From the NCBI GenBank assembly GCA_963989245.1, contig OZ022340.1:41581076-41645075 (forward strand): a DNA stretch of 64,000 nucleotides. The letters run 5' to 3'. This DNA comes from Nansenia antarctica. Its lineage: Eukaryota; Chordata; Actinopteri; Argentiniformes; Microstomatidae. This document shows, piece by piece, positions 53,331 through 64,000 of this stretch (position 1 is its first letter; each line of letters starts with the position of its first letter). The translations under genes and the position numbers were made by a program. The notes below the pieces were generated by a model. It was not told the DNA's origin, made no database searches, and saw only the letters and a program-made list of their open reading frames with translations.

Positions 53331-54072
53331 AGGTTCTGCCCTTTCCGGCCATAGGTAGCGCTATGATTCGCTATGATTCGCTATGATTCTGGGTTCCGCC
53401 CTCTAGTCCTGACAGGTCTGAATACACTTACGAATGTACTGTATGTAATATTAACTGTTTATTAGTGTATACTACTTTCATTTAGATGTGGCATTAGTGA
53501 TTACTGTTTAGTTTCACATTGCCACTGTGTAGATGTTAATAGAACTGTCTGTAACATTGCCACTGTTTAGATTCAAATGGCAGCTTGCCCTGATGTACCC
53601 TCATGTATGCTGTCCAAATGCGCTCACATGCACAACGATGTTTACTGCTTGAAGGATTAACGAGGGGCCACAGAAACCACAGTACTTTTCTGACCAAGTA
53701 GTGTGTATAAAATAACTGTGTATGTGTAACTTATTGTAATGGTGACCATGGTATGAAGCACTCTGAGGCGTTTGTGAGATACCCTTGGGTATACATTACA
53801 TCACGGGTCTGAGAGGGGTAGAGGAGGGCGAGGAGAGAACACCATGTCTGTTAGAATTCACATAATAGTTGGACAGTATTCGTAGTGCATCTAAGTGTGC
53901 ATCAATGTGTGTGTGTCACAACACTCTTCACACACAAAAAAAACACCATTGAAAAGTCACCATTGACTACCGGGTCAATAATATTAAAGTGAAGAGAAGG
54001 AATTATATAACTACAGACGATGAAACAAAAGGATTCAAAGGGTTTGTCTTACACACTTGCCACATTACCATT
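53331..54072. other. no gene seen
   Basis: AT-rich sequence with a triplicated GCTATGATTC near 53350-53390. No exon or structured element was recognised. Confidence 0.4.
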
Positions 54073-56836
54073 GGCGCTTTTCCATTGACCAGACCGGTTC
54101 GGCTCGGCTCGCCTCGGCACGTTTTTGAAAAGTTCCGGGTAGGATACGTTCTCCAAGAGACCAGGAACGAGCGGCGACAGTAGGAGGAGTTAAGTGTGTG
54201 AGTTAAGAGCACTTCACTTTAATAAGTGCCGGTATACAGCTCAATGGGGGGAAATGCGATAAGAATTATGTCAAAATGCAGCACTGTCATGCACAGATCA
54301 GCCATAAAACATGTAACGTTACGTGCCTGTTACTTGCCGCTTTCAGTTCTAGTAGTTTAGATCTCGCAACCAGGGAAACGCCGACATGTGTTAAAGGGAG
54401 CAAGACGCGAATCTACTGGCATTAGTCAACTACATGCTCACATCCAGTCATCCGCTCACTGCTCTCCATCAAAAAATGGCACATCCATCAATAATATTAC
54501 ATAATAACAACTGCTCGGATTAGATTGCGGGTTTTCGTCGCGAGTATCATGCTTCCTCCATTGAACAGAAAGTCCTATCTATTCCATTCGAAGTGTTTTA
54601 GCCTTCCCCCTTTCCACAGGTAATAAGGAATTGGCAAGAATAGATCGATATAAATAGATCAACATAATCCAGCACTATCATGCACAGATCAGCCTTAAAA
54701 CATGTAGCGTTAGATATATAACGGAGCGATGTATTTCTACGGAAAGGCTGACTGACTGCGGGGCTCATACAATCTCCGCGTTTGTTATAGATACGAGTGC
54801 TCCAGTGTCTTGCTGGTAGTCAAATATATTTATTTATATATACAGCATATGGATCAGTGGAGGCTGGTGACTTCCAGAATTGAGGAGGCCAATTTTTTTT
54901 CCGCTTGCTCGCTTCACTCGCGATGGAATGTTCCCTGTTCTTCTTATCTGTCTTTGTTAAAAATTATTAATTTGTGTTTGGCGGTACTGAAGGGATTGGG
55001 ACACTCTCAGGATGGTGGATGAAGCAGCTTTTATTGCCTGCACAATGGGTCATCAAATAAACAAAACAATTGGCATGAATCTCTGGTCCGCCTGCAGCAG
55101 CTATTGTCCCTTCTGCTCAGGCTCACAACATTCACCACAACATACTACATACAATCAATGACATGTCAAAAGCACTCAAACACTATGTCAATCAGACACA
55201 CAACATACAATTCAGAACAATACTTCATCCATTTCTAATATTTATCCTGCAGAACAGCACTCATACACGCGTGTGGCGGAAAAAGGTACTACACGTGGAA
55301 TGCAACATGACGTTACTGACTACATGCCCTAGCTCGCGAATGCTAGCAACACCACGAGTGGACTCTTACAAAATGCACCAAAACATAGAACTCAAACAAC
55401 ATATGTAATAAGTTACCTGCACAATGGGTCATGGTCCGCCTGCAGCAGCTATTGTCCCTTCTGCTCAGGCTCACAACATTCACCACAACATACTACATAC
55501 AATTATTAATTATTAATATTAAAAATAAAACTGTTCAATAAATCCTAAATGTTGTCTACCTATTCGATGTATAAATCGCGCCAGAATCTCGCCGACTTCC
55601 GAGGTCATTTTAAGCAAAAGTATTTGGCCAAATGAGCTATTATTTTCAGGGATAATAGCCATGGGTGTTCTAGCGTGTCCTGCACTGAAGTGACTGGCGA
55701 ATTCTCAAAATGGCTTCATGTGATTGGACGAACAAAATGTCAATCTTTCAGCCCTGGACTCAATGCATGGTGAGGCCAGGCCTCCTGTGCCCACCCATTT
55801 TCAGTGATTTGGCCAATCACATATTGCCATGAAAAAAATTGCATTACATTGACTTCTATGAGAAACCACTTTCCGACAGGAGGCCTGGCCTTTCCGACAG
55901 GAGGCCTGGCCTCCTTCAATAGAAACGGATAGGGATTCTGGCCTGTAGGTGCTTTACAATTGCAATATTGGGTTTTAGCCATGGAAAAATTCAGATTTAT
56001 GAACAAAACGGAAATAATATTAATATAATATAATATGTTAAATAAATAAAATAAATATAATTATTGCTTTTTTAAATCTCTCTCTCTCTTCTCTCAAATT
56101 ATTGGGGAGGCCAGGCCTCCTCCACCTCTATGGAGGAGCCTCCACTGATATGGATGTTACGTGCCTGTTACCTGCCGCTTTCAGTTCTAGTAGTTTAGAT
56201 CTCGCAACCAGGGGATCGCCGACATGTTAAAGGGAGCAAGACGCAAATCTACGGGCATTTGGCTCATGAGTGAACGGTGAAAATGCCTGGACGGCACAGC
56301 TTGGGATTCCATTGAAGTTACAGGGAACTATGTGTGAAAGAGGCTTAAATGTTGAAATAACAGTAATACCATGTTCATTGATAAAATGACATAAGGGATG
56401 AAAAGGGGAGATGGCAGTTTTAGAAGGGGGATGATGAAGCGCGCTGGACTGAGGAACAGCATAGCACATCGCCATAATAGCGATTTTTTTGTTATGCTTG
56501 TTGTAAATAAAAGTTCTAATAAGATGGTTATCATAATTTTCAAATCTTTATTAATAAGTTATTACAGAAAGAGTAAGTGACATTTTCTGTTGTGGTATTT
56601 AAAAATGGCGGTTAGCGATGAAATCTATGAACATGGGATGACGATTTCCATTGACCAATCAACGGTGTGCAGCGTCACACGTCACACAGCCTGGCAAAAA
56701 AGTACCTTTCGCTAATTTTCGCTACCCCTCTCGAACTGGAACTAAAAATGGCACGGGAACTATGGCTCGGTACGGCTCGGTTGGCAATGGAGAAAGGAAA
56801 AAGAACCGGGTCGGCCCGGGCTAGTGGAAAAGCGCC
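54073..56836. mobile_element. non-autonomous DNA transposon with GGCGCTTTTCCA ends
   Basis: GGCGCTTTTCCATTGACC at the left is inverted at the right (TAGTGGAAAAGCGCC). GGCTCGG runs sit near both ends. Parts recur at 12420-13590. A block GTTACGTGCCTGTTAC.TGCC to ACATGTTAAAGGGAGCAAGA is present twice (54321-54410, 56156-56240). It is interrupted by the hAT-type element at 54855-56147. Confidence 0.7.
54855..56147. mobile_element. nested hAT-type non-autonomous element (1293 bp)
   Basis: Starts CAGTGGAGGCTGGTGA, ends TGGAGGAGCCTCCACTG, with the 8-bp duplication ATATGGAT on both sides (54847-54854, 56148-56155). An internal direct repeat (GGTCCGCCTGCAGCAGCTAT to ACTACATACAAT) lies at 55086-55153 and 55434-55501. 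There is no transposase. Confidence 0.88.
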
Positions 56837-57333
56837 ACATGTAATCTCTTCTTCCTTAGATAAGAAGACCACGTGGAGGACGCAGAGAGTGAGACAGACA
56901 CCTGCACAGCTGCTGAGGCCCACTAGGTGTCACTGTCCACCCTCCGACGCCTCACCAAAAGAGAGGAGGTCATTGGCCAAGACCCTTTACACATTAGGAT
57001 ATTTTACCCTCAGCTGTTTATCAGTATTAGGATCATCCATTTTAGACATTTTCAGCAAATAAAGTAATTATTTTCTGCAGATGTACTTCAATGTTTACCT
57101 CAATTTGTTACAATAGGGTATTATTGTTGACAGCTTTGTAGAGATATTCCATTTGTTCATTTGCTTTAATGAAATGACTCTGCGAAATGACAATAATTAA
57201 ACAAGTCCTGAGCAGGGCGAATGCAGGTGTAAACATTAGAACAGTAGTCTATCTAATTCCCTTTCCGGTGCGTGCACCTAAACATATGACCGTAGTGCAA
57301 TATTCCCTATCTCCCCCCGAGCCTTTAACACGA

Positions 57334-58446
57334 CTACAATAAAGGCTGAAACAACAACAAGCCTATAAGAAGAGAATAACTCAAGTGTCCGTACAAATCA
57401 CAAATCAACAAGCAAAGTGCACAACACGACACAACGCCCATATAACCTAGTAATGTCAACCCATGGAAAAGTCCCTGTGCCAGGCCGGCACGCAGGTCGC
57501 CCTGGCGGACTGGCGTAGGCCTGACGGCGGCAGCGACGTGGCCGGGACTGGCGGGGAAGAGACCACTGTGGCCCCAGGGGCCGGCAGCGACATCTGGGGG
57601 ACGGCACACCCTGGCGAGTCTCGAGTTGGTGTTACAGGCGAGGCAGAGGTGGGGTGTGTCCCACGCCGGGGAGAGCGGCGGGGCGGACCCAGGCTCCGAT
57701 ACGGGTATTCCAGGGCCGCTTGTGGGGTCAGGCAGCCGCGGCGCAACAATGGGCGCCGGCCTGGCGATGCGGATCGCCAGATCATCATAGATCGATCGGG
57801 GCGGAAGCTGGTCATTGCGAACCGGGTAGAACTTTCGCAGGAATCTCCTGTTCTGAAGTGTGATCCTGCCCGAGCCGTCAATCTTGATCACGTATTGATC
57901 GTGCTGACGCACCTCCACGACGCAGCCCGTCCTGTCCCATTTGTTGGGGTGGGGTCCTGTCTGGTTCTGTACACGGACCAAATCCCGAACTACGAGCGGC
58001 GGAAGGCGTTTAGTGTGCTCCGCCCAGGTGCCCGCTGTGCGGATATGGCGTTTGCGGAGGGCCTTCTACCTCGCTGTCAGTGTCTCACGCCAAGTTTCAT
58101 GAGGCCTGTATTTTCCGGGGGCGATCGGGATGAAATCGCGTATCGGGCGGCCGAACACACACATCGCTGGGGAAATCTTGGTGTCCGGGTCAGGCGTGTT
58201 GCGGTACTGCAGTATCGCCCTCTGCACGGCATCAGTGTCGAGTTCACCCTTCGGGCCAGTGTTGTCAGTGATCAGCCGTTTCATCGTTTTCACCCCTATC
58301 TCTGCACGGCAGTTGCTGTGGGGGAAAGCCACTGATGAGAGGCGATGGTGGACATCTGCGCAGGAAAGACCTGGTCTCGGGGGAGGTGAACTCAGGCCCC
58401 CCGTCTGATGAGAGCTCCTCAGGTGTCCCGTATGTCGCGAAGGCAC
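57334..58446 (-). pseudogene. element-4 integrase C-terminal part, frameshifted
   Basis: 58446-58066 encodes the end of the integrase core (NCRAEIGVKTMKRLI, the catalytic E within RAEIGVK) and ILQYRNTPDPDTKISPAMCV. 57981-57334 carries the DNA-binding tail (VRVQNQTGPHPNKWDRTG) and a Pro-rich end. At least two frameshifts separate these from the main frame. Confidence 0.8.
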
Positions 58447-60742
58447 GACGTAAGTGGCTTATCAGGTCGAGAGCGCCACCCGATGACCTCGAGACGATCG
58501 GCCAGTTCGAGTAACAGTCCACCGTCACGAGGTAGTGTACACCTCTGTGCATGAAAAAGTCTGAGCACACCGCCTGGAAGGGGTAAACGGCCGGGATGGG
58601 CGGGGTCGGCGGTGCCCCAGGTTGTGAAGGCGCCATCCGGTGGCAGTGCTCGCAGTTGTTCCGAGCGGCGCTGATGTCGGCTGACATGCCTGGCCAGAAC
58701 ACAGAGGACTCCGCGCGGGCGGTCATCATCGAGACGCCCTGGTGGGCAGTGTGTAGGGCACTCAGTACCTCAACGCGGAGTGAGGGCGGTATGACCACCC
58801 TGTCCTTGAACAAGACCACCCCGTCAGTGGATGTAATGTGGTCACGGTATTGGTGGAAGCCACGAATTGTCACAGGCATCCCGATCCTTGACTCGGGAAA
58901 GCCGTCCACCGCCATCTCCTCCAACGTACGCATATCGCTGTCACTGCTGGTGGCATCCCTGACGCGGTCCCATGTCACTGATCGCAATGACTCCAGCCCC
59001 GCGGCGCACCATGCCAGGTCACCATCCTCGATGTCGTCGCTGTCCTCCGGCTCAGTTTGGCGTAGGAGAGACAGGATGTCAGTGTGCGTGCTGGGCGAGA
59101 GGTAGGTCACCGCGGCAGCGCTGTCGTCCGGAAGGTTCATGAGCGGTGGTCGAGAGGTGCCGACCGGCCTGCGTGACATGGCATCCGCCGCCTTGTTCTT
59201 CATGCCCGGGACATGTACGATGCGGAAGCGATAACGCAGGGTCTTCTCCTTGAGGTTCCTGAGGCGGGGGTTGGGTACATCGTCGAGTGCTCTGTCTGTA
59301 AGGAGTTTCAGCAGCGGCTTGTGGTCAACCGCTATGATCAAGTCCTTGCAGCCCAGCACAAAGTAGCGCGCCTTGTCCAAGGCGTCTGCGACTGCGAGGG
59401 CCTCACCCTCTACAGGCGCGTATCTGGATTCCGCTGCATGCGTGAACCTGCTGCCGACCAGGGTTATCTTCCATCCATCAGTGCAGCAGAAGGGCCTGAC
59501 TTGCGTGCACCGGCAGTGCTTCTGAAACAACCAGAACCCAATGCCCTCCTTCGACCAGTCTGTGGCGAGGCACGTCGGCTTGGCCTTATCAAAGATGCGG
59601 ACACCACGCTTGATCTCCTGGACGATCGTGTCCTTCGACTCGCAGAATATGTCCTCTAACTCCGGGGACCACTCGAAGCGTGCCCCACTCTGCAGGAGTT
59701 TCCGGAACGGCTGCATACGTTCAGCCATACTGAAGGCGTAGGCCACTTGGTTGACCAGTCCAAACCATGACCTGATGTCAGTGATATTGCGTGGACGTGG
59801 GAAGTCGTGGATCGCCTCCAGATAGCGGCTGCATGGCCATACGTCATTCATGGTGATCGTGAAGCCTGCAAAGTCCACCGTGGATGCGCCGAAGACGAAC
59901 TTCTCCGGGTTGAGGATGATTCCGTTCCGGCCGCATACATCCAGCCATTGTATTGCCTGGAAGTAACTCTCCTCGATCGTGTCAGCCCACAGCAGTGTGT
60001 CATCCACGCATTTGGTCTTGCTGCCGATGTCTGCGACCACTTCGTCGTACCTTCGTGAGTAACCGTCCCCTGACGCCATATACCCTTGCGGGGCTGAACG
60101 GTACCGGTAGCGCCCCCATGGAGTGATGAATGTCGTCTTGTGGCGGTCATCCTCGTGCAGTGGGACGCTGTGATAACCGTTCCACGCGTCGAACACAGTC
60201 TTGCGTTTCCCGCTGGGTACACGTCTTGCCTGGTGGAAAGGGGACTGTGTGTGGTGGATTTCGCGGAACGCATGCTTGTTGAGTGCTTGGAAGTCGACTG
60301 TGCGGCGTGGTTTGCCGTTCTTCTTCGCACAGATCACCATGCGGTGACACCACGTCACCGGTGTACCGACGGGTACCTCCTCTAACACGCCAAGGCGAAC
60401 GTCCTGGTCGAGGCCTGCCTTCACCTCATCCTGCCAGTGTATGGCCACGGGGATGGGGGTGTGATGGGCAACTGGTGTCGCATTCTCATCAAGCATGAGA
60501 CGGAGCGGCGGGCCTGACATCCTTGGTAGGGGCTGGTGGGGACACGTATTGAATGTGCTCTGGGCGTACGTTTTGAGTAAGTGCTCGCGTAGAGCTTCCC
60601 TGTTAGCTTCGGTCGCCGGCATGGGGAGCGTGGTTGACCTGGCTGGCGGCTCTGCACGCCGTGGGCAGTCACATAGTTCTGAGGCCGCCAGATTCACCTC
60701 CCCAAGTGTTGGGAACCTGTCCGAGATCATGCCCAGATCCAC
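58265..60742 (-). pseudogene. element-4 RT, RNase H and N-terminal integrase
   Basis: 825 open codons. RT includes VICAKKNGKPRRTVDFQALN, FDAWNGYHSVPL and CVDDTLLW (the catalytic DD box). RNase H starts CLATDWSKEGIGFWL. The integrase zinc module is HTAHQGVS..CEHCHR and the core begins CSDFFMHRGVHYLVTVDCY with SSDGGPEFTS. Near 58420 the frame is lost and homology continues in other frames. Confidence 0.88.
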
Positions 60743-61292
60743 GCAGGCTGAGCGGGAGAGGAATATGCGGTCTGAAGTGTCACGTACGCAATTTGCCGTG
60801 TCTCCAACCTCCGAGCGTCGTTGCTGTCACCGGCGAACCTGACCACCGCAGCACCAAGAATTCGAATTCCCTCGTTGTTCGCCGCCCTCATGGTCATGGA
60901 TACGGGAATGAAGTCCTCCGTACTCAACCCCATTTGTTGGCCGACCTTGATACCGATCAGGCAGCTCTGGCAGCCCGTGTCGGCCATGGCAGGCAGGGTC
61001 ACTGCGGGGGTGCGTTTCAGGAGGTCAAATCCCAGTGCTCTGTAATCCTCACGTTCGACGGTGAGGGAGAGGTTGATGTAAGGCTGCGGGTTGGATGTAC
61101 GCTTCATCCACTTGTCACACATATCGTCGTATAGGTGGTGAGCGAGGGGAAGTGTGTGTAGCTTGTCACCCGCGCTGGCCACGGTGAGCGTGCACAGCTC
61201 GACGAAGGCTGCCGCCTGCTCGTCGCCCACCACATCTGTCTTCTCAGGTGGGGGTTTGGCCGGCCGGCTACCCAGGCAGACCTTCTCGAGGT
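60727..61292 (-). pseudogene. element-4 protease region
   Basis: The frame contains AVTLPAMADTGCQSCLIG, an aspartic protease DTG site, followed by VGQQMGL and AANNEGIRILGAAVVRFAG. Upstream the frame is open to the terminal repeat and no nucleocapsid knuckle is seen. It overlaps the RT frame near 60740, where a frameshift separates them. Confidence 0.8.
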
Positions 61293-61469
61293 GAACAGTA
61301 GTCTATCTAATTCCCTTTCCGGTGCGTGCACCTAAACATATGACCGTAGTGCAATATTCCCTAGAGATTCGTTACATATCGTTTGTCAAAGGAAAACATA
61401 TTTAAAATGTGCGGATATGTGATCAAGTGCATTAAGAGCGAACTCCAGAGCATGGGTGTCCGAGCAGGC

Positions 61470-61575
61470 AGGGTTGCCAGATGGGATTGACATGGGATTG
61501 ACATGGGATTGACAGCCTAACCACAGTCTAAAACCGCTAAATCCACCAAAAACCAGCCCAAAACCTATATTGACA
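61470..61575. mobile_element. about 100-bp MITE, copy 3 (reverse, truncated)
   Basis: AGGGTTGCCAGATGGGATTG matches the reverse complement of copies 1 and 2. A GACATGGGATT repeat expanded near the end, and the distal end is lost. Confidence 0.6.
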
Positions 61576-61712
61576 CAAAACCGCAAATTAATATTGGGCA
61601 GGTGCCCATCTCCTGCCCCAAACTGTATGTCTGTTGCCAATGATGTTTGTATTAAAAAAATATATATGCACATTGTAGGTTCTCTTTCATAGTATTCCTT
61701 TCGTATCTCACT

Positions 61713-62078
61713 ATGGCAGGGGTATTCAATTACAAATTCAGTTGGGCCAGATTTGAAAACCAAGAAATTTTGCTGGGCCAGACATTTTCAGCGACCAGTA
61801 GCCTAGGCACCAGGTAATGACACATTTCAAACCAACACAAATGAATGTAGGCCTAATGAAATACAAGCAGTTTATTTATAGTTTTCCTTTTAAATTAGGT
61901 AACATCTGACACAGGCACGTCAAAAAGACTTGACTGAACACAATAAAAGAGCTGTAATTGAACAGAACCTAATAGCAATACTTTTTTCACTTTCTAGGTA
62001 AAACAACAACATTTTGGTCTCAACTGACCCATGCACATCTCAAAGTGCATAAAAAAGTGTACAAAAAAAAAAAAAAAG
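61713..62078. mobile_element. 5' fragment of a hAT-like repeat
   Basis: CAGGGGTATTCAATTACAAA then TTCAGTTGGGCCAGATTTG is a hAT-style end. The element is cut at about 62079 by the DIRS-type element. No opposing end is in the window. Confidence 0.5.
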
Positions 62079-62189
62079 TGTAGTGACTATGGGAACGCCC
62101 CCTGCGTGACCTCATCAGAAACTGAATTACACTGCGCCAGCCCATTGGCTGGCCCAGGCGACGCTTGTGTCACGAGGGACGGGACCCTC

Positions 62190-62230
62190 CGCCTATATAA
62201 AGCGTACACACAGCGTCTGTCGTCATTCTA
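62190..62230 (+). promoter_or_regulatory. DIRS-type element core promoter
   Basis: TATATAAAGC at about 62193-62202 follows GC-rich sequence (GACGGGACCCTCCGCC). Transcription would start about 25-30 nt later, giving a leader of about 500 nt before the first AUG at 62729. Confidence 0.6.
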
Positions 62231-62361
62231 AAACCTTTTCTCGCTTCTCACTGGAGCTGACAACAACTGTGCGGGTGGCTAGAGCTAAACAGTCCACAGA
62301 TACGAGCGACCAAACTCGTGCCGACGGGCGCTCTGCTGCTAAACTGCACTTCGTTGACGTT

Positions 62362-62594
62362 CACAGGAGTAGAAATACTTCTGTTGAAGAGTAGGAATAC
62401 TCTGACTTGGGGTAGCGATACCCCGTGTTACGATTCGAGTAGCAATACTCGCCTTGCTCGGAACGAAAAAAGTAGCGATACTCCTCGTTCTGAACGACGC
62501 GAGTAGCAATACTCCCTGTTCTGCGAGTAGGAATACTCCGAACGGTTACGGGTAGCAATACCCAGTGTGAGAGACAAAAGTAGAAATAACTTTA
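62362..62594 (+). other. array of nine GNRA-loop hairpins in the DIRS leader
   Basis: Nine inverted repeats share an inner stem GTA/TAC around a 4-base loop. Loop starts and loops: 62372 GAAA, 62394 GGAA, 62415 GCGA, 62442 GCAA, 62475 GCGA, 62506 GCAA, 62530 GGAA, 62555 GCAA, 62583 GAAA. Stems are 4-9 bp and covary outside GTA/TAC (GAGTA/TACTC, GGGGTA/TACCCC, CGAGTA/TACTCG). The first is 9 bp with one G-U. The fifth has an extra outer stem (62458-62465 with 486-493). Copy 9 has one bulged A. Spacing is 21-33 nt. Confidence 0.85.
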
Positions 62595-62728
62595 TCTCTA
62601 TAACGCACTGCTAGCGGGTAGATATTAATATCCCTCCCCTGGCCCCTCTGTTTTCCCTTGATAGCTGACAAGCTAACGGGTGAAGTAGCGAGGCCTGCTA
62701 GCAGCTAGCCTACAACCCCTAGCCAGCA

Positions 62729-63282
62729 ATGGCTAACGTTGAGGCTAGCGGACCTAGCACAGCCGAGACTAGCCGGAAGACCTGCCCGTGCGGCAAGTCA
62801 ATGGCTAGCTGGGACACTCACTCTAAGTGTGCAGTGTGTCTGGGATTAACCCACGCCCGGGCCGCTGTTATCTCTACCGATGAGTGTATCCACTGTGCAG
62901 TGTTCCCCAAGAAACTTCTCCGCCGACGGCTAAGTCGCATGGCTAGCTTGTCGGGAGAAGATCCGCTTCTGTGTAAGGCAGCCGAAACGCTGCCATCACA
63001 GTCTAACGCGGACATGTCTCCAGGTTTACCGACACCATGCTGGGCGGACTTAGTGCCACATAGCCCTGACATCGGTTTCCCGGTACTGGATGACAAGGGG
63101 ATTGACAGCTTTACCGCTGCTCGCTATGAGAGAGACTCAGACAATGATGAGGGAGGGTCGCGTGACTCAGACCTCATTTTGTCCACCGATGATGAGGAAG
63201 ACTCCTCATTATCAATCGGTAGGCGCGGAGCTGGAAAGCCCCCCACGCCTGACGGAGGTAACCAACCCTCGCCCCGTCTCCC
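62729..63282 (+). pseudogene. DIRS ORF1 (Gag-like), N-terminal part
   Basis: Starts at the first AUG of the leader (GCAATGGCT). The N-terminus has a zinc-ribbon-like cluster, CPCGKSMASWDTHSKCAVCL followed by GLTHARA and CIHC, seen in fish DIRS ORF1 proteins. An acidic Ser-rich region follows (DDEEDSSLS). Near 63240-63280 homology moves to another frame and this frame ends at 63331, so the copy carries a frameshift. Confidence 0.75.
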
Positions 63283-64000
63283 ATGGACTGCGACATGCAG
63301 GACATGTGCAAGCGAGCAGCGGAGAGGCTGAATATCCCCTGGCCCGTCGCCCAAACCGAAACTGCTATGTCACGCTTTGACGGCAAAAGACTGTAGACGG
63401 CGGCTAAGACGGGGAAACAAGTTATGCCGTTCTTCCCCGAGCTACTCGATGAGATAGCAGTTACGTGGAAAGAACGTCCATTCAGCGAGAAACACCCAAT
63501 AATCGGGGGTTCTCGACTGGATTGTGAGGGGATGGACTCCCTCGGCCTCCGCCACATCCCACCGGTCGAGCCGGTGGTGGCGCGCCACCTGCACCCGAAG
63601 ACCCCCGTATCTTCGGCTGCCCCGTCCCTACCCTCCAAGTCGGACCGCTTCCAGGCTAGCCTTACAGACAAGTGCTACAAAGCAGCGGCACTGACAGCGA
63701 GGGCTCTCAATGCCTCCGCACTCCTATCAGCCTACCAGGCTGAGCTGGAGGAGGATATGACCGCTAACCCAGACAATATGCCTACCCTATGGGAGGAAAT
63801 CTGCGTTATAACGGATCACATCCTCCGTCTCCACAAGACGGCCATGGCTCTCATGGTACTGCAGGAGAGGGCGCGTTGGCTCGGTCTCACCAACCTGTCG
63901 GCGAAGGAGAGAGAAGAAATTCTCGACACCCCTATCGTACCACAGGGTCTCTTCGGTGCAGCAGTCACCTCAATGCAGAAGAAATGTGAGGAGAAAAAGA
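63283..64000 (+). pseudogene. DIRS ORF1, C-terminal part (runs off window)
   Basis: The frame from 63283 reads MDCDMQDMCKRAAERLNIPW, then a TAG at 63394-63396. It then stays open to the window end with the DIRS ORF1 signature: HLHPKTPVSSAAPSLPSKSD, then DRFQASLTDKCYKAAALTAR, ALNASALLSAYQAEL, and WLGLTNLSAKEREEILDTPI with PQGLFG. It is related to the Gag-like protein of DIRS-1 elements. A nonsense codon and a frameshift suggest decay or a non-standard start. Confidence 0.85.

Larger units (their letters stand above)
57239..61363 (-). mobile_element. gag-less Ty3/gypsy-like element with 71-bp terminal direct repeats
   Basis: 57239-57309 and 61293-61363 are identical 71-bp direct repeats (GAACAGTAGTCTATCTAATT ... 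ATATTCCCTA). Between them the minus strand reads protease, RT, RNase H and integrase. A CGGGGGGAGA purine tract directly precedes the left repeat, so that repeat starts the 3' LTR. Coding runs right up to the other repeat, with no gag or primer site. Either a deletion removed the rest of the 5' LTR plus gag, or the LTRs are truncated. Confidence 0.8.
62079..64000 (+). mobile_element. DIRS-type tyrosine-recombinase retroelement, left part
   Basis: The block from about 62079 holds a TATA-type promoter, a long AUG-free leader with a hairpin array, and an ORF1 of DIRS type reaching the window end. RT and recombinase would lie to the right. The exact left border and terminal repeat cannot be set from one end. 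Confidence 0.8.

Overview
The window looks like ray-finned (teleost) fish genomic DNA. A vertebrate-type, intron-rich housekeeping gene sits among long (GT)n/(CA)n tracts, minisatellites, Tc1-like and hAT DNA transposons, LINE tails, a tRNA-type SINE, several Ty3/gypsy-type elements and a DIRS-type element. No complete cellular gene other than NCAPG was recognised.

Region 1 (about 1.6-16.6 kb, minus strand): the 5' half of NCAPG, condensin I subunit G. I resolved twelve coding exons (598 codons) with consistent splice phases, from the ATG at 13744 to 1637; the rest of the gene lies off the left edge. A CpG-rich block near 16.5 kb carries a TCTCGCGAGA palindrome and a TTTGAA (CHR-like) motif and is a candidate promoter. 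At several exons the splice junction itself, with its exonic edge, is tandemly amplified. The extreme case is exon 3, whose 5' splice site is copied about 60 times.

Region 2 (17-30 kb): nested transposons. A minisatellite was hit by a hAT element (19078-28327, 8-bp target duplication CTCTAGTG). Inside its transposase gene lies a nearly intact, young Ty3-type retrotransposon (19991-27924) with a textbook -1 frameshift signal.

Region 3 (30-38 kb): MITEs, a 763-bp solo-LTR-like insertion in a minisatellite, a LINE 3' end, a SINE, and a long palindrome with a telomere-like centre.

Region 4 (38-52.6 kb): gypsy-2 (38103-44587, minus) with a hAT remnant inside one LTR; gypsy-3 (45790-50643, plus) with identical LTRs, a nonsense codon and an 89-bp patch copied from gypsy-2 sequence; and a decayed Tc1 transposase fused to a hAT fragment.

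Region 5 (52.6-64 kb): non-autonomous DNA transposons, a gag-less degenerate Ty3-like element (57239-61363, minus), and the start of a DIRS-type retroelement (from about 62080, plus). Its roughly 500-nt, AUG-free leader carries nine short inverted repeats whose loops all fit GNRA. I consider this hairpin array and the splice-junction minisatellites the two most unusual signals. All calls come from reading the sequence; no database search was run.
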